From positions 4,030,001-4,094,000 of the forward strand of contig JAFFJZ010000007.1 in assembly GCA_018340375.1 (NCBI GenBank): a stretch of DNA of 64,000 nucleotides. Direction: 5' to 3'. Every line of letters starts with the position of its first letter. Position 1 is the stretch's first letter. Of the stretch, positions 12,629 to 23,781 are shown piece after piece. The stretch comes from Gonatopus flavifemur. Taxonomy: Eukaryota > Arthropoda > Insecta > Hymenoptera > Dryinidae. The notes under the pieces were generated by a model. The model ran no database searches and was not told the origin of the DNA. It saw only the letters and a list, made by a program, of their open reading frames with translations. Made by a program: the position numbers and the translations under genes.

Positions 12629-12805
12629 TTACATCTGCTGAATAATTGTCTTTCCATTTGTTGATATTTCGAAAGTATGGAATGGATGCGTGTTCAATGG
12701 ATTTTCTTCTTTCCACATTTCCTGCATGCACGGTTGTTTCTGACATATCTCGAGAATTTCCTTCAACGAATCGCTTAGTGTATCAATTTCTGTTGTTTGT
12801 TTCAT
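12629..12805 (-). CDS. Small 58-codon ORF, unknown
   Basis: A complete ATG-to-TAA frame on the - strand encodes a polar, mostly helical-looking 58-residue peptide starting MKQTTEIDTLSDSLKEILE and containing CQKQPCMQEMWKEE. It lies 88 bases upstream of the first visible tipE exon, on the opposite strand, so inside a tipE intron. I recognise no family. Its composition looks more protein-like than the surrounding chance ORFs, but it could still be chance or a repeat fragment. Confidence 0.2.
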   Translation of the reverse strand: MKQTTEIDTLSDSLKEILEICQKQPCMQEMWKEENPLNTHPFHTFEISTNGKTIIQQM

Positions 12806-12892
12806 AGCCTCCTACCGTTTAAATCTCTAAGGGATACCAGAGATTTATTTGTCGTTTTTCTCAGCTCAATTTTCAATTGGTTATTCGTTCAG

Positions 12893-15800
12893 GTACGAGC
12901 AATTGCTCATGGACCTCCTGTAGAGAGGGTTGCACAAGAGAACTGTACGATTGTACGCAAATACGCGTTAACTACAAACTACCAACAAACACATCCGATG
13001 AAGAACAGACACAGGATGAGGAAGACGATGAGGATAGTAGAGAAGGCAAGGTGGTAGGGGGTGTTGAGGAGGACGAGAACAGGATAATTCGAATGTCACC
13101 AAGGTACGAACGTGCTCTTAGGGATTATGATTATGTTGAGGATCTCGACGACGATTTCGCTGAGGAGGAAGATGAAACTGGACTGCCGAAAACATTTCCT
13201 ACAGGTATTTCATTCAGTTACGGTTTCTTTGCCATGAATTTGAATTACTTTCCCAATATTCACTTTCCAACTGTTCAAGTGTCGACCGGAACTTTGAAAT
13301 ATTATCAAAAGTTTTACCGCAGGTCTAATGGGCAATGACTCCGAATGGTACTTCACAGGAGCGAAGCTGTTCCCAAACGTAAAAGGCTGTGGTTACCCTC
13401 CAATGCTAAACTGCACTATTTTCTATCGCAAATATGCCAATATAGGGCATAATTTTAGCTGTTACTATTCGAAAGTGGATCCTGGGATAGTCATCAGCGA
13501 TCTCGACATGTGGCAGGTGGATGATTTTATCAATTTTAATTCAATGTTTATATAATATTGCTGTTTTGTATCGTCAAATATTTACTCCAGTGAATGCGTA
13601 CATCAATTACAAGGAATTACATTGAATTATAAGATCGCGTGTGCCGGTTATCCGGACAACTTTCCTACAAGTTTAATGAGGAAATTGGATCGCTTGGAGA
13701 ATCGATACTGCAGCTACTTTCCATTCCAGACATCAAAGTTCACATGAATTTGACTGGGTATCGTTCATTTGTGAAATGTGAAAGTTTTCAATCTCAATGG
13801 GATCGACTTGTTATAGTTTCATTAGTACATAGATTTGTGGATAGATAAATAAACCATAGTTTCTTTAACCTATTAGAGTTTATTATAGTTGCTGCATTCT
13901 AATGATTTATTTTCTGAGATCTCTTCCCTTCTATTTTGATTCTGAGAGAGATTTGAGGGAGAATTATTTTTATTATCAGAATTTGTTGGTATACCCACCC
14001 TAGCAGAAACGATTCTAGTCACCTTCTAGTTAAGGTCAAAAGCCTTTCTAGTAACTAGCTTCACTGCAAGCACCTGGTCAGGTGCTAGACAACCACTATA
14101 ATCATTTTATCAGAGTATCTTTATTCTTGAGCAATAATACAGGATGTCTAGTCCGGGAATTCCTCGATTTTTTCATTGGTTATCCCGTAAAACATGAAAT
14201 TGTGTTCGATCAATTCTGAATTCCCGACTGCTGGACACCTTGTAATAGTAGTCATGTTATACGAGCAGGAAGGAACTTACTTATAAGGAACTTACATGAG
14301 CAGGATGGAGTGATTGAAATATTACACTGACGTTGAAATGTCAAGTCTGGTGAAAATGAAGCATTGAAGCGTGACGAAAGCATATGCTAGGAGCCATCTG
14401 AGCATAATTTAGGAGGAAATATTAACATTTTCACGCTTCGTTTGTTTCGGTACCAGCTTCCTTCACTTCCGGATTTTCATCAGGGAAATCGGGGAGTCAA
14501 AAATACTTCAAGATAATGAAATACAATTGAGGATCCAACGATATTTACTTTTTGTACACGGAAAAACCGGGTCTATTAATATTTAGAAAAATGACTGTCA
14601 ATTTAGGGAAAACGAGGATCACTGAAGAATATTCGTAGTGAGTCTACTAAAAGTTCGTAGTCGATGTATTAACAATTGATAGTTCCACTGTGAAAAATAT
14701 CAATGAAACTATCAACTGTTAATATTTTGACTACGAATTTTCGGTAGACTTACTACGAATATTGTTCAGCGATTCTCTTTTTCCCTAAATTGACAGTCAT
14801 TTTTCTAAAGGTTGATAAATTCTTTCTGAATATTAATAGACCCGGCCTTTCCGTATAGTGCGAACATTTGGAATTGATTCCTTGTAATTTCTAAAAATTT
14901 CTTATAAATCGTTTTTGATTCTCCAAGAAGGAAGAAATGATCCATTCCACTGAATGAATCCAAGTTAGTTGTAAAAATCTGTTCCAAGTAATAAAAGAAT
15001 AGAAGCCGGTAATATAAGCTATAGTAAAGGCAACTTCGAATTGGTAACAGCAATCAGAATCAGAAGAATTAAATTTAGATTCAGTTGAGCCGGCACCCGT
15101 TCTAGTTATTCAAATATCAACAACTGGACCTATCTAGTTACTAGAACTAATGTTGAATAAGAGTGATTATATAATTATTTTTCTCGGTGTACATTATTAG
15201 CATTCCTCACGTTGATTTGCATATCAAATTCATCAGCACACGTGCAACTATAATTCTTCGCTTTGAGAATATGAAGTGCAAGAAACACTTACTATATTTT
15301 CACATTCGCATTGTCAAGAAATAAGTCGCACGTTAATGACAAAAGTAAAAGTCCATCGTGTACGAGAGGGTTTTGTTTTTGATCTTCTTATGTACATTCC
15401 TCTCGTACGTCTGAAATGGAAATGGTTTTTTTTCTTTCAAACATGAAATCGTTGAGGGGAATAGTTGAAAAGATTCGTATTCTCAAGAAGTGTCGAATAT
15501 GTATACCTGCTTTTTACAGTACACTTTTTACAGGAATCTTACATACCATTGAGAACGTGTTTGATTTGATTCCCATACTCCAAAGTAATAATACATTAGA
15601 CTTTTTTTGTGAAAATAATATCTCGTGTATTAAAATATTTTCATCCAATGCATCTGCAGGTATACATGAACTTAGTCTACGCGATGGCCATTCCAATACC
15701 ATCTTTTATAATTTCGGTGATATACCTCACCATCGCCTACTTCAAGATCTATAACGATGATAAAGAAGTTCTCGAGGGGAATGATGAAGACGTTGGAGAG

Positions 15801-16258
15801 GAGGACGCTGAAAATGATGGGAGCAATGCAACCCCGCTACCTCCAACCAGCGGAGCTTTGACTCCTGGAAGCGAAGCCTTCCGGGAGGATCTTGCGAGTT
15901 TCGGGCATCAACTCAAAGTCGCCATGGCTGATGAAGTTAGCAGAGAGAGTCTTGATGGTACACCTAATTCACTTTCCCATCATGGGTGAGTTTCAGATAT
16001 TAACATTAGATATTTTTTACTCTGAGAGCCATATTTTAGATTATTATACACCCAAATGAAGCAAATCCATAGAAATCCTTATGGTGGAAGTTCTCAAAAT
16101 GACTGAATCCTGTTTTTACGGCTTTATGATTGAATTCCAATGAAATGAGTTGAAGCAATTGAAAATATGACTAACCATACATGGAATGTCTGCTTTTTTC
16201 TTTCAGCGCACATCACATTTCATACAGAAATAGCATGAGTACATGGAAAAAGCTCTGA
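12893..16258 (+). CDS. tipE: TipE sodium-channel auxiliary subunit, 3' exons
   Basis: TipE is a two-pass membrane glycoprotein that raises functional expression of the insect voltage-gated sodium channel Para in neurons. Exons visible: 12893-13204, 13323-13516, 15660-15985 and probably 16207-16258. Splice sites are AG/GT throughout, with intron phases 1, 1, 0 and 2 in order. Exon one opens with the cysteine-rich extracellular motif NCSWTSCREGCTRELYDCTQ and continues through an acidic segment with RYERALRDYDY. Exon two carries KLFPNVKGCGYPPMLNCT and CYYSKVDPG...SDLDMWQ. Exon three starts with the second membrane segment (AMAIPIPSFIISVIYLT), followed by the cytoplasmic tail with FGHQLKVAMADEVSRESLD. 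N-glycosylation sites NCS, NDS, NCT and NFS are present. These blocks agree with Drosophila TipE as I remember it, more closely than with its Teh relatives. The start codon and first membrane segment lie in an exon upstream of, or missing from, the window. The last exon (18 codons to TGA) rests on splice signals alone. Confidence 0.92.
13517..15659 (+). other. tipE intron with nested MITEs
   Basis: This phase-0 intron of 2,143 bp begins GTGGAT and ends CTGCAG. It contains a CACGGAAAAACCGGG hairpin element (14557-14855) and decayed repeat with CTAGTAACTAG words near 13990-14100 and 15080-15170. ORFs inside it, such as 14805-15053 and 15416-15754, read through repeats or into exon sequence in the wrong frame. 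Confidence 0.8.
14557..14855. mobile_element. CACGGAAAAACCGGG hairpin MITE in tipE intron
   Basis: The ends are CACGGAAAAACCGGGTCTAT and its near-inverse ATAGACCCGGCCTTTCCGTA. Inside, ATGACTGTCAATTTAGGG pairs with CCCTAAATTGACAGTCAT. A related copy is recognisable at about 32160-32370, inside the RAG-like transposon. Confidence 0.75.
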
Positions 16259-16604
16259 AAATAATAGAAGACGAAGAAGCGAATGTCTTGCGCTACTATG
16301 TATCTTTACACATAAACCTAGATTTGATATAGTCAAAAAATCTTCAACTCATAATAATTCGTCACACATTGAATGTAACGAAAAAATAATTACACTTTCA
16401 TTGTATAATTCGACTGCACACTCTTTCCACACTAGGAGTGTTGATCGTTCCTGTTAGGTTATGAAAACCGTGTTGATGCGGAACACTTGGCGCGGCCAAT
16501 GAAGACTTTATTATCTCACTTTCTTGCGCATCGACATGGTCTTCAAAACCTTTCAGAAACGATCCACACGTTTGGGATGGAATTAGTCAGTACTGTTTCT
16601 AGTA
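16259..16604. other. tipE 3' flank and imperfect hairpin
   Basis: After the proposed tipE stop there is no clear AATAAA signal in the first 200 bases. An imperfect hairpin occupies roughly 16438-16575 (GATCGTTCCTG...CAGAAACGATC, with long partially paired arms). It is probably a decayed MITE. No further gene is seen. Confidence 0.4.
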
Positions 16605-16857
16605 CAGTAGAACCTTGATTATCCGAGGTAATGAGGGGAGAGCTCACCTCGGATAACTGAAACCTCGGATAATACAGAAAATATATATTTTTTGAGAAAT
16701 TTTAATCCCTCAAGTGTTTAAAATCTTTATTGTGCAGTTTGAATATATTACATAAATATTATTCAACATATTCCTGATATATTTATATTTTCATAATCTT
16801 CATAACATTAGAATATGAATGTTGAAAGAAAATAAATATGTCTTAATCTGTAATACA

Positions 16858-16992
16858 TCATTTGTACAAACATGCATCACTACAAATTTTTTCCACAGCG
16901 ACATTTCGGATAATTTTACCCTTATCCAAACTTTTTATGGCTCCCAACTTTTGTTCTACGCTGACTACAACCTTTTTGCGTTTCTTAGACAT
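16858..16992 (-). pseudogene. Tigger/CENP-B-like transposase N-terminus
   Basis: From ATG on the - strand the frame reads MSKKRKKVVVSVEQKLGAIK, continues SLDKGKIIRNVAVEKIC, and stops after 44 residues. This is the helix-turn-helix start of CENP-B/jerky/Tigger proteins: basic residues, then S-EQKL-I, then KG--IR--A. The rest of the DNA-binding domain and the whole DDE domain are gone, since the left element end lies only 250 bases further on. It is non-functional as a transposase. Confidence 0.75.
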
Positions 16993-17050
16993 TGCAATAT
17001 TCTACTGGAAGGGAATCATAGATGGAATTTGATCCAATGAATCGTCACTA

Positions 17051-17304
17051 CCCAATAAACATTTGATTTCTCAAGATATGTTTTAGATATGTTTAAGATG
17101 TTTTATGCGACACTTTTAGATATCTAAAAGATAACTTTTCGTATCATGAGATATCTTAAACATATCTTACGTCTCTTAAAACGTCCAAGACATGTTTAAG
17201 ATATCTCAAGATAAGAAAAGTTATCTTTTAGATATCTAAAAGTGTCACATAAGACATCTCAAACATATCTAAAACATATCTTGAGAAATCAAATGTTTAT
17301 TGGG
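17051..17304. mobile_element. CCCAATAAACATTTG hairpin MITE with TA duplication
   Basis: The 254-bp palindrome starts CCCAATAAACATTTGATTTC and ends in its exact inverse, with TA on each side. The interior repeats AGATATCT/AAGATATG words. Related AGATATCT-rich sequence occurs at about 600-750. Confidence 0.85.
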
Positions 17305-17337
17305 TAATTTCTGAATTCACAATTTTCCGTGATATTA

Positions 17338-17724
17338 CACTGAGAGAAATGAAAAGAGTTTCAATTCTTTTCTGCGTGCAATGAAGTATAGCTTCCATGT
17401 ATCTTAGAAATAATATCGAATGTATGATTATACAATTTTTATCAGAGCAATATTCATTCTTCCATAACCTAAAAAAAGTTTGGTTACAGTAACCAGGATT
17501 TGGTAATAATAATCAAATGATATAGTTGGATACCGCCAAACAAATATTTAATTATAGATACCAAATTGAATCTAACAACTAATATGTGTGGTTATAGTTA
17601 CTAAATCTGAGTGACAGTAAACATTTTCAATTCGAAGCGACCAAATCTTGGTTGTAGAAAACAAAGATTCCGAAAATAACAAACAAATCAATTTGGTAAA
17701 TATAACCAAACTCTTTTCTCAGTG
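17338..17724. mobile_element. CACTGAGAGAAA-type MITE with TA duplication
   Basis: The ends are CACTGAGAGAAATGAAAAGAG and CTCTTTTCTCAGTG, with TA at both flanks. The interior alternates GGTTA/TAACC and ACCAAA/TTTGGT words. Confidence 0.8.
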
Positions 17725-18113
17725 TAACCAGATACGTATATATTCAACAGTTATGAATTTCTTCTGCATTATAAATTCAAGATGAATTATTATGAAAGTT
17801 CAAGATGGGTTATTACGTAATTGAGGGTTTATATGATTATGAAAATAATTTTATACATCTGATAATGATACAATCTGAACCGTTCTGTGTAATTTTCAAG
17901 TTCAATCATTTTATTGAGATTAATGGACTTGCATCCAACTCTTACAATACATTTCTTCACGCAAATTTAGAGAATACAATTAAGGTATAGAAGATATACA
18001 AATGAGAGAATTATCATATATCACAAGTATATAGTTATTGTTAAGTTAAGTTGGCAGACAGTACTGCCGTCTATGATGAATTCGGTGGGTTACATTGGCG
18101 GTAAGTTCAAATA

Positions 18114-19172
18114 TCAGAAATAAAGGGTGGCATTTACAAAGAATCTGAATAAGGCATCTAATACATTAAGCTTTTCGCTTTTTAATAAATCAACAATATT
18201 ACTTGGATTTTTCAACCCAAGTCTATCAAGATCTGTGAATAGAGCAGATCTTTCTAGAGAATGTTTTGGACATTTGAAGACTACGTGATTAATGTCCTGT
18301 AATGATTCGTCGTCGCAATCACATCTAGGATCGTCTATATAATTTTGCCTCCATAATGAATGATTAAAATTATAATGATTTGCTCTAACTCTATTTATAA
18401 GAACTATGAATCTTCTAGACCTTTTAAGCTTCACAAACCAGGGATCTCCTTTTGTATTATAAAAATTTTCAAAATAAAAACTTCCTTTATTTTCATCCGA
18501 TGACATTTTCTTTAACTTTGGAAAAAATTCTGTCTTGATTTTACTGACCTTGATAGCACTTAAATTAGTGTGTGGTATTAGAACCTCCTTTTTTAAATCT
18601 ATAATACTATTAATATCACATTCTGCCATTACTGCAGCTTTTTTAGCTAGAAGGTCAGCAATATCATTTCCAATAATTCCTACGTGCGAGGGGATCCAGC
18701 AGAATAACAAAGTTCCATTATTTTCCTTAAGTTTATTTATCACAGTAACTGCTTTTTGTCTCACATTCAGATTGAATGGATGTAATTCTTTGTTGGATGA
18801 AAAAGATTCGAGAGCTTGTAGAGAAGAACGAGAATCCGAAAATATGATATAGTGTGATTTATAATTTTGTATCAAATCGAGTGCTCTTTCCAACGCATAA
18901 TTTTCAGCTGAAAAAATATCACAGGACTTTAGTAATGAGATACTTTGTTTAACATTTAACGAACTAGAGTAAATTGCAGCACCCGTGGCTTTGCCGTTTA
19001 ATATTACTGAACCATCAGTGAAAACTGTGATAGGTAATGCACTTAAATTAGTTAGTCTACTATAACGGTCTAGAAAGCTATCTAAATCTATTTGATTTTC
19101 AATTTCAAAACCAGAATCTATATCTATGGGAAGATTAGTGTAAAAGGAAAAATAATCGTGAGAAAAATGCAA
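18114..19172 (-). pseudogene. Non-LTR ORF2 C-terminal part: RNase H
   Basis: RNase H removes RNA from the cDNA hybrid during target-primed reverse transcription. Catalytic landmarks appear in order: ITVFTDGS (D), SAENYALERAL (E), IIFSDSRSSLQAL (D) and CWIPSHVGIIGNDIADLLA (H and D). Downstream is a CX-C-H-C-like tail (CDCDDESLQDINHVVFKC), common at the end of such ORF2 proteins. The frame matches 19881-21995 but is separated from it by a segment in another frame. Sequence upstream of the first Met still reads as protein (SSNSASRKDKYSSN), so the frame break is near 19205. Confidence 0.85.
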
Positions 19173-19218
19173 ATTAACATTTGAGGAGTATTTGTCTTTC
19201 CGTGAGGCAGAATTTGAA

Positions 19219-19851
19219 CTATATATGTAAGGAATGTATAGATTGATTGAAGTTCGGCTTAAGCATATTAGCTTTAGCTATCGAATTATTGAGCTTTTTT
19301 AACTCTTCGGTTACAGGATGAGATTCCAAACTAAAACATTTTAGTAAATATCTGTGTCCCAAAATCAGTGCTCTGTCTGTTAGAAAGAGTAATTTAGCTT
19401 CCTGATGCATTACGACAATTGGCGTAGAATTTCGGTAACCATATGCAATTCTTAAAGCATTATTTTGTACAATCTTTAGCTTTCTCACGTCTTTTTCTCG
19501 ACCAAATTTACAGAAAATAAAAATACCGTATTCCAAAACGCTTCTTACCAGGCCCTTGTAGATATTAAGAAGCGTGATGGGATCACCTCCCCACCATGTT
19601 TTCGTCAGATATCTTAATATATTGATACGGGATTCTGATTTATCACATATATATTTAATATGATAATTATATGTTGAATGACAGTCCAAATAAAGGCCTA
19701 GAAACTTGACTACATCATTTGAGGTTTTCAAGATATTTTTTAAAGATATCGAGTCTTTACAGCTAACGCATCCGTACTGAGAACTAATTTTCTTATGAAA
19801 ATTGATATAGAAAGTTTTTTCAATAGAAAGTTCCAAATCTAAATTTTTCAA
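19219..19851 (-). pseudogene. Non-LTR ORF2 middle part: RT thumb and connection
   Basis: This frame continues the reverse transcriptase past the YADD motif: DLELSIEKTFYINFHKK, then KFLGLYLDCHSTYNYHIKY, then LLNIYKGLVRSVLEYGIFIF. These are the usual thumb-region blocks of I/Jockey-type reverse transcriptases. It is offset by one base from the flanking parts: the break near 19890 puts a TAA after NSTLNKYF in the upstream frame, and the break near 19205 returns to the original frame. Two opposite single-base changes explain the pattern. Confidence 0.8.
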
Positions 19852-19880
19852 GAAATCATAGACCGCATGAAAATCTCTTA

Positions 19881-21995
19881 TTAGAAATATTTATTTAGTG
19901 TTGAGTTTAAAAGTGATTTTGGGACTAACATACAATCATCAGCGTATTCGATTAAGTTGATTTCCTCAGGAATATTTTTTGCTATTTCTCTAATATAAAA
20001 GTTAAAAAGAATTGGGCTGGGAACACCTCCCTGGGGTACTCCTTTAGTAACAGTTTTTTTGCAGGGTTCTTCATGTTTTCTGAATAAAATGTTTGTTCTT
20101 TTTAGAACACACTTTTGTATAAACACGGTCATTTTCGACGGGCAGTTTCTGGTAATCATATTATTTATTAATTTACTAGGATTTATATTATCAAATGCAC
20201 CTTTTATATCAAGAAAAAGAGTTGGTAATTCTTTTCCTTCTAACATGAAAGTTTCAATTCTAGCAGTGAGGAGAGCCAAGTTATCTATACAAGAAAAACC
20301 TTTCCGAAAGCCGAATTGTAGTTTATAATTTATTTTTTCTTTTTCAGTCCAGTGGTTGAATCTTAAGGCTATTAATTTTTCAAAAACTTTACAAACAGAA
20401 GAAGATATAGAAATTGGTCTTAAGCCCTTACCATTACCTTTTTCAATAAAAAAGGTAAGGTATTCATTCCATGAGTTTGGATATAACTCTTGCTCATAGA
20501 ATGCATTGAAGATATCCAGAAGAGTTAAATGAAAGTCCATCGGTAAATTTCTAAGTATTACGTTATCGAATTTATCAAGACCTGGAATTTTTTTAGCTTT
20601 CAAAGCAGTAATTATTGATGAATATTCGCTTAAGTCAAATGGTTTGTTATATATTGAGTTTTTACTTTCTGTGCTATAATTTGAGATTGACTCTTTATTA
20701 GATTCCTTTGATATATTATCGATCAGCACCCTCTCCATGTCGGATCTCACTTTGTGGTCAAATGACTGATTACTGAGAGACGAAAAAGCATTTGCCTTAT
20801 TTTTAAAATATTTCATTGTTTTCCAAACAACAGATAGATTTGAAAATCTGTTAAGTCTTTCGGTGTATTTCACAAAGGCTTCTTTCTTTTTAGCTTCAAG
20901 TGTTTTCTTTGTCAACGCAACCAACCTCCTCCATTCATACCAATTTTCAGGTGAAAAGTTACATAAAGCTGTTCTCATTGCTTTTTCTCTTTTTTTTATA
21001 AGTGGAGTGCAATCATCATCCCACCAGGGGGCTGGAGTTTTTTTGTATGCTTGAAAATAATTATTGCCATTGTTAGTATTCTTTTGATTTTTTTTGATCG
21101 ACTTCTCTTCTGAGTTTCGCGAATTGGCATATTCTAAAGCATCAGATATTATACCCCCAAAAAGATCATATTTTTCTAAACAGTTCAAATTAAAGTACGC
21201 TGGAGAGTAGAAAGTATCTTTGATTGAGAACAGATATTGATAAAATAGAGACCAATTCGTTTTCTTATTGTGGAGAGACTGGTTAAGTTTTATAAATTTC
21301 GAGGAGCTTTTACTGAAGAGTCTAATTTCAAAAAAAACTGGAAAGTGATCTGAACCCCAAGAATCAGAGCATGTTTCATATGAAATTAAATCTAAAACCT
21401 TGTTATTTCCTATAATTAGGTCTAAATTAGAAGTGGAGTTGTCCGAAAAGTGAGTTATAGTATCATGATTCAAGACGAATAGATCTTCAGATGATATGGC
21501 ATTCGATAATTGTATTCCATTATTGTTTGTATCCAAACAATTCCATTGTCTGTGATGAGAATTAAAATCCCCAACAAAAATATTATGCTCACTCGGATCA
21601 AAAATATTGAAAATCCTTTGCCATTCATCTATATTATTGTTAAGACCTGGAGATCTATAAATTGCGAAGAAATTGATAACAGGGTTAGTGTTAAGAACAG
21701 AAAAACATACATGTTCAATGTTATATTTGATGTTTCGAATGATCAAATTGTTCTCAGTACGGATTGACAAATTTGTTTTGAAATATATAACAATTCCACC
21801 TCCCTGACGGCCTATTCTAGGCCTATTGATATAATTATAACCATTAATAGTGGGAACATAAGTATCATCAAACCAAGATTCAGTCACTATCATAATGTCG
21901 AAACGATTCCTCGCATGGAACTTAAATTCTTCTAATTTCATACGAAGAGATCTAGCATTCCACAAAACAATTTTTAGTTTAGATGGTTGAGACAA
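19881..21995 (-). pseudogene. Non-LTR ORF2 N-terminal part: endonuclease and RT
   Basis: The first about 230 residues are an AP-type endonuclease that nicks target DNA: IVLWNARSL (N), IVTESWF (E), AIYRSPG, FVGDFNSHH and WGSDHFPVF. The reverse transcriptase follows, with SISSSVCKVFEKLIA, QFGFRKGFSC, FLDIKGAFDNI, KGVPQGGVPSPILFN and LIEYADDCMLVP. The frame closes soon after YADD because of a frameshift. The start MSQPSKLKIVLWN places the endonuclease at the very N-terminus, as usual. ORF1 ends 110 bases upstream. Confidence 0.88.
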
Positions 21996-22104
21996 AGTAT
22001 AAAGAAATATTCGAAATTTATGATGTAGATATGTAATGAGAATAAGAAAAGGTGAAAATAGTTAGTTAGGTTAACAAATAATAAATACTACCAGAAATTT
22101 AAGT

Positions 22105-23781
22105 TTAAGACTTTACTTCTTTGTCTTCTTCTGGATAACGATGAATTAAGGATTTAGCATTGCAATGAGCGCTGCAAAATTCATTTCTAAGTTCCTCAGC
22201 AGCCATTAGAGTAAGTCCTCCTTTGTGTCTGCTTTTCAAGATATTACAAAGTTCTTTCAAAGCTTCGTCCGTGTAAGGTGGTGAAGGTTTTCGTCCTTTT
22301 TGAGTTTTGAAGTTCGATAAGTCGATGAGATAATCCGTGGACTCTTCAAACTCTCTTATAAGAGGAACAGCTTTTTCTTCAGGTAATTTGCGATATTTAT
22401 TTAGAATTTCATGTTGAAGATCAACAAATTCGCTTCCTCTGATTAGTGGAAGCGAATTATTTTTCTGTTCTTCAATTATCACTTGGTTTGTGACGATAGG
22501 TGCTATTTTAGATGATGACGATGATGAAGGTTCTTTACTTGCATTTATTTTAGTTTCTTGAGACAAGATTTTATTATTGCTTTTGTTCACGTTGACTATA
22601 CTTGAAGATGATGTTGTATTTGGTTCTTTAATTGCTGGGAAGTTTTTGTTGTAGTTCAGATTTAGACTATCCGATCCATTTGCATTTTTTGGAACATTCG
22701 TATATCTTGCGCAATCTTTAAATAATTTAAATTGTTTTTCAGCTTCATAAGGTGAGATATTATGAATTGCGCTTTTTTCCATTACTAATTCATCTGCTTT
22801 GTATTCTACGCAATTGAAAGAAGTAGGAATATGTTTATCCCCACAGTTAACGCATTTTGTTTCTTTACGGCATCGTTCTCTGGGGACTTTGGGATCTACG
22901 TTATTTCCAAGATGGTATCTTTCCCCACAATTTATACATAGTGTTTCCTTGTTACAAAATTTCTTGGAATGACCAAAATTGTAACATTTAAAACAGATTT
23001 TGACATTTTGTACACATTCTTTGACTTTATAAGGCGTGAGACCAAACAAGAACACATCTTCTGGGATAAATTCACCTTCAAAAGTAATTACGACGCTTTC
23101 AGTTGGTATTTTAACCCAACCATTCTCAGCTTTATCAGATCTGATGAATTTATGTAATCTGTATGCAACTAATATTTTAAACTCACTGGTTTTCTTGTAT
23201 TTGAAAAGATTTAATAAATTGAAGCTCGTTAAGACTCCATGGATAATTCCTTTTCTACTCAAGTTTCGATATGGTATATGTGCAGTCAGACCTTCTGTTT
23301 TCAAATTTGGGTTTGCAATAAGCTCATTAGCTTTTTTAAAGTCATTGAAATCTATACCTATCTTCTTGAAGCCTAGATCCACAATTTTACAGTCTCTAAG
23401 ATCCATTTCCGCGAGTTTACAGCATATTTCCATATGGTTTTGTTTTTTTAACCTTTTTGTCTTATTGTTATCTAAAACAACTGCCACTCTATGTAAGCTG
23501 TTCTTGTACTGATATTTATAAAGATTTACGCTTTTTCTGTCTTCCATTTTATTTTTTTTAGGTTCTTCAACTTCAATCTTATCTTCAGGTTTTCTTTTGT
23601 TTTTATTTTCTATATTATTGATTTCCTTGTCATTATGTAAAGTTTCATCCATTAAATAGTTCAAACCGTAGTATGTCATTTCTTTATTTAAATTTTCATT
23701 CGTATCCATGTTGTCGTCTCCTTGAATCGCATGTTCTCCGCTTATATTATTAGAATCATTTCTTGTCTCCACTTCCGACAC
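22105..23781 (-). CDS. Non-LTR ORF1, Gag-like zinc-knuckle protein
   Basis: The 558-residue open frame encodes a nucleic-acid-binding protein that packages element RNA. The N-terminal 90 residues are acidic and Asn-rich with a basic patch. A globular region follows, then CCHC knuckles: CFKCYNFGHSKKFC at about 263-276, then a cysteine cluster starting CINCGERYH, then CVNCGDKHIP with a later cysteine. A Ser-rich linker (SSSSSKIAP) precedes the C-terminal part. The frame is intact, unlike ORF2 of the same element. The ATG at 23781 is the first in frame, close to the presumed 5' UTR. Confidence 0.82.
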   Translation of the reverse strand: MSEVETRNDSNNISGEHAIQGDDNMDTNENLNKEMTYYGLNYLMDETLHNDKEINNIENKNKRKPEDKIEVEEPKKNKMEDRKSVNLYKYQYKNSLHRVAVVLDNNKTKRLKKQNHMEICCKLAEMDLRDCKIVDLGFKKIGIDFNDFKKANELIANPNLKTEGLTAHIPYRNLSRKGIIHGVLTSFNLLNLFKYKKTSEFKILVAYRLHKFIRSDKAENGWVKIPTESVVITFEGEFIPEDVFLFGLTPYKVKECVQNVKICFKCYNFGHSKKFCNKETLCINCGERYHLGNNVDPKVPRERCRKETKCVNCGDKHIPTSFNCVEYKADELVMEKSAIHNISPYEAEKQFKLFKDCARYTNVPKNANGSDSLNLNYNKNFPAIKEPNTTSSSSIVNVNKSNNKILSQETKINASKEPSSSSSSKIAPIVTNQVIIEEQKNNSLPLIRGSEFVDLQHEILNKYRKLPEEKAVPLIREFEESTDYLIDLSNFKTQKGRKPSPPYTDEALKELCNILKSRHKGGLTLMAAEELRNEFCSAHCNAKSLIHRYPEEDKEVKS

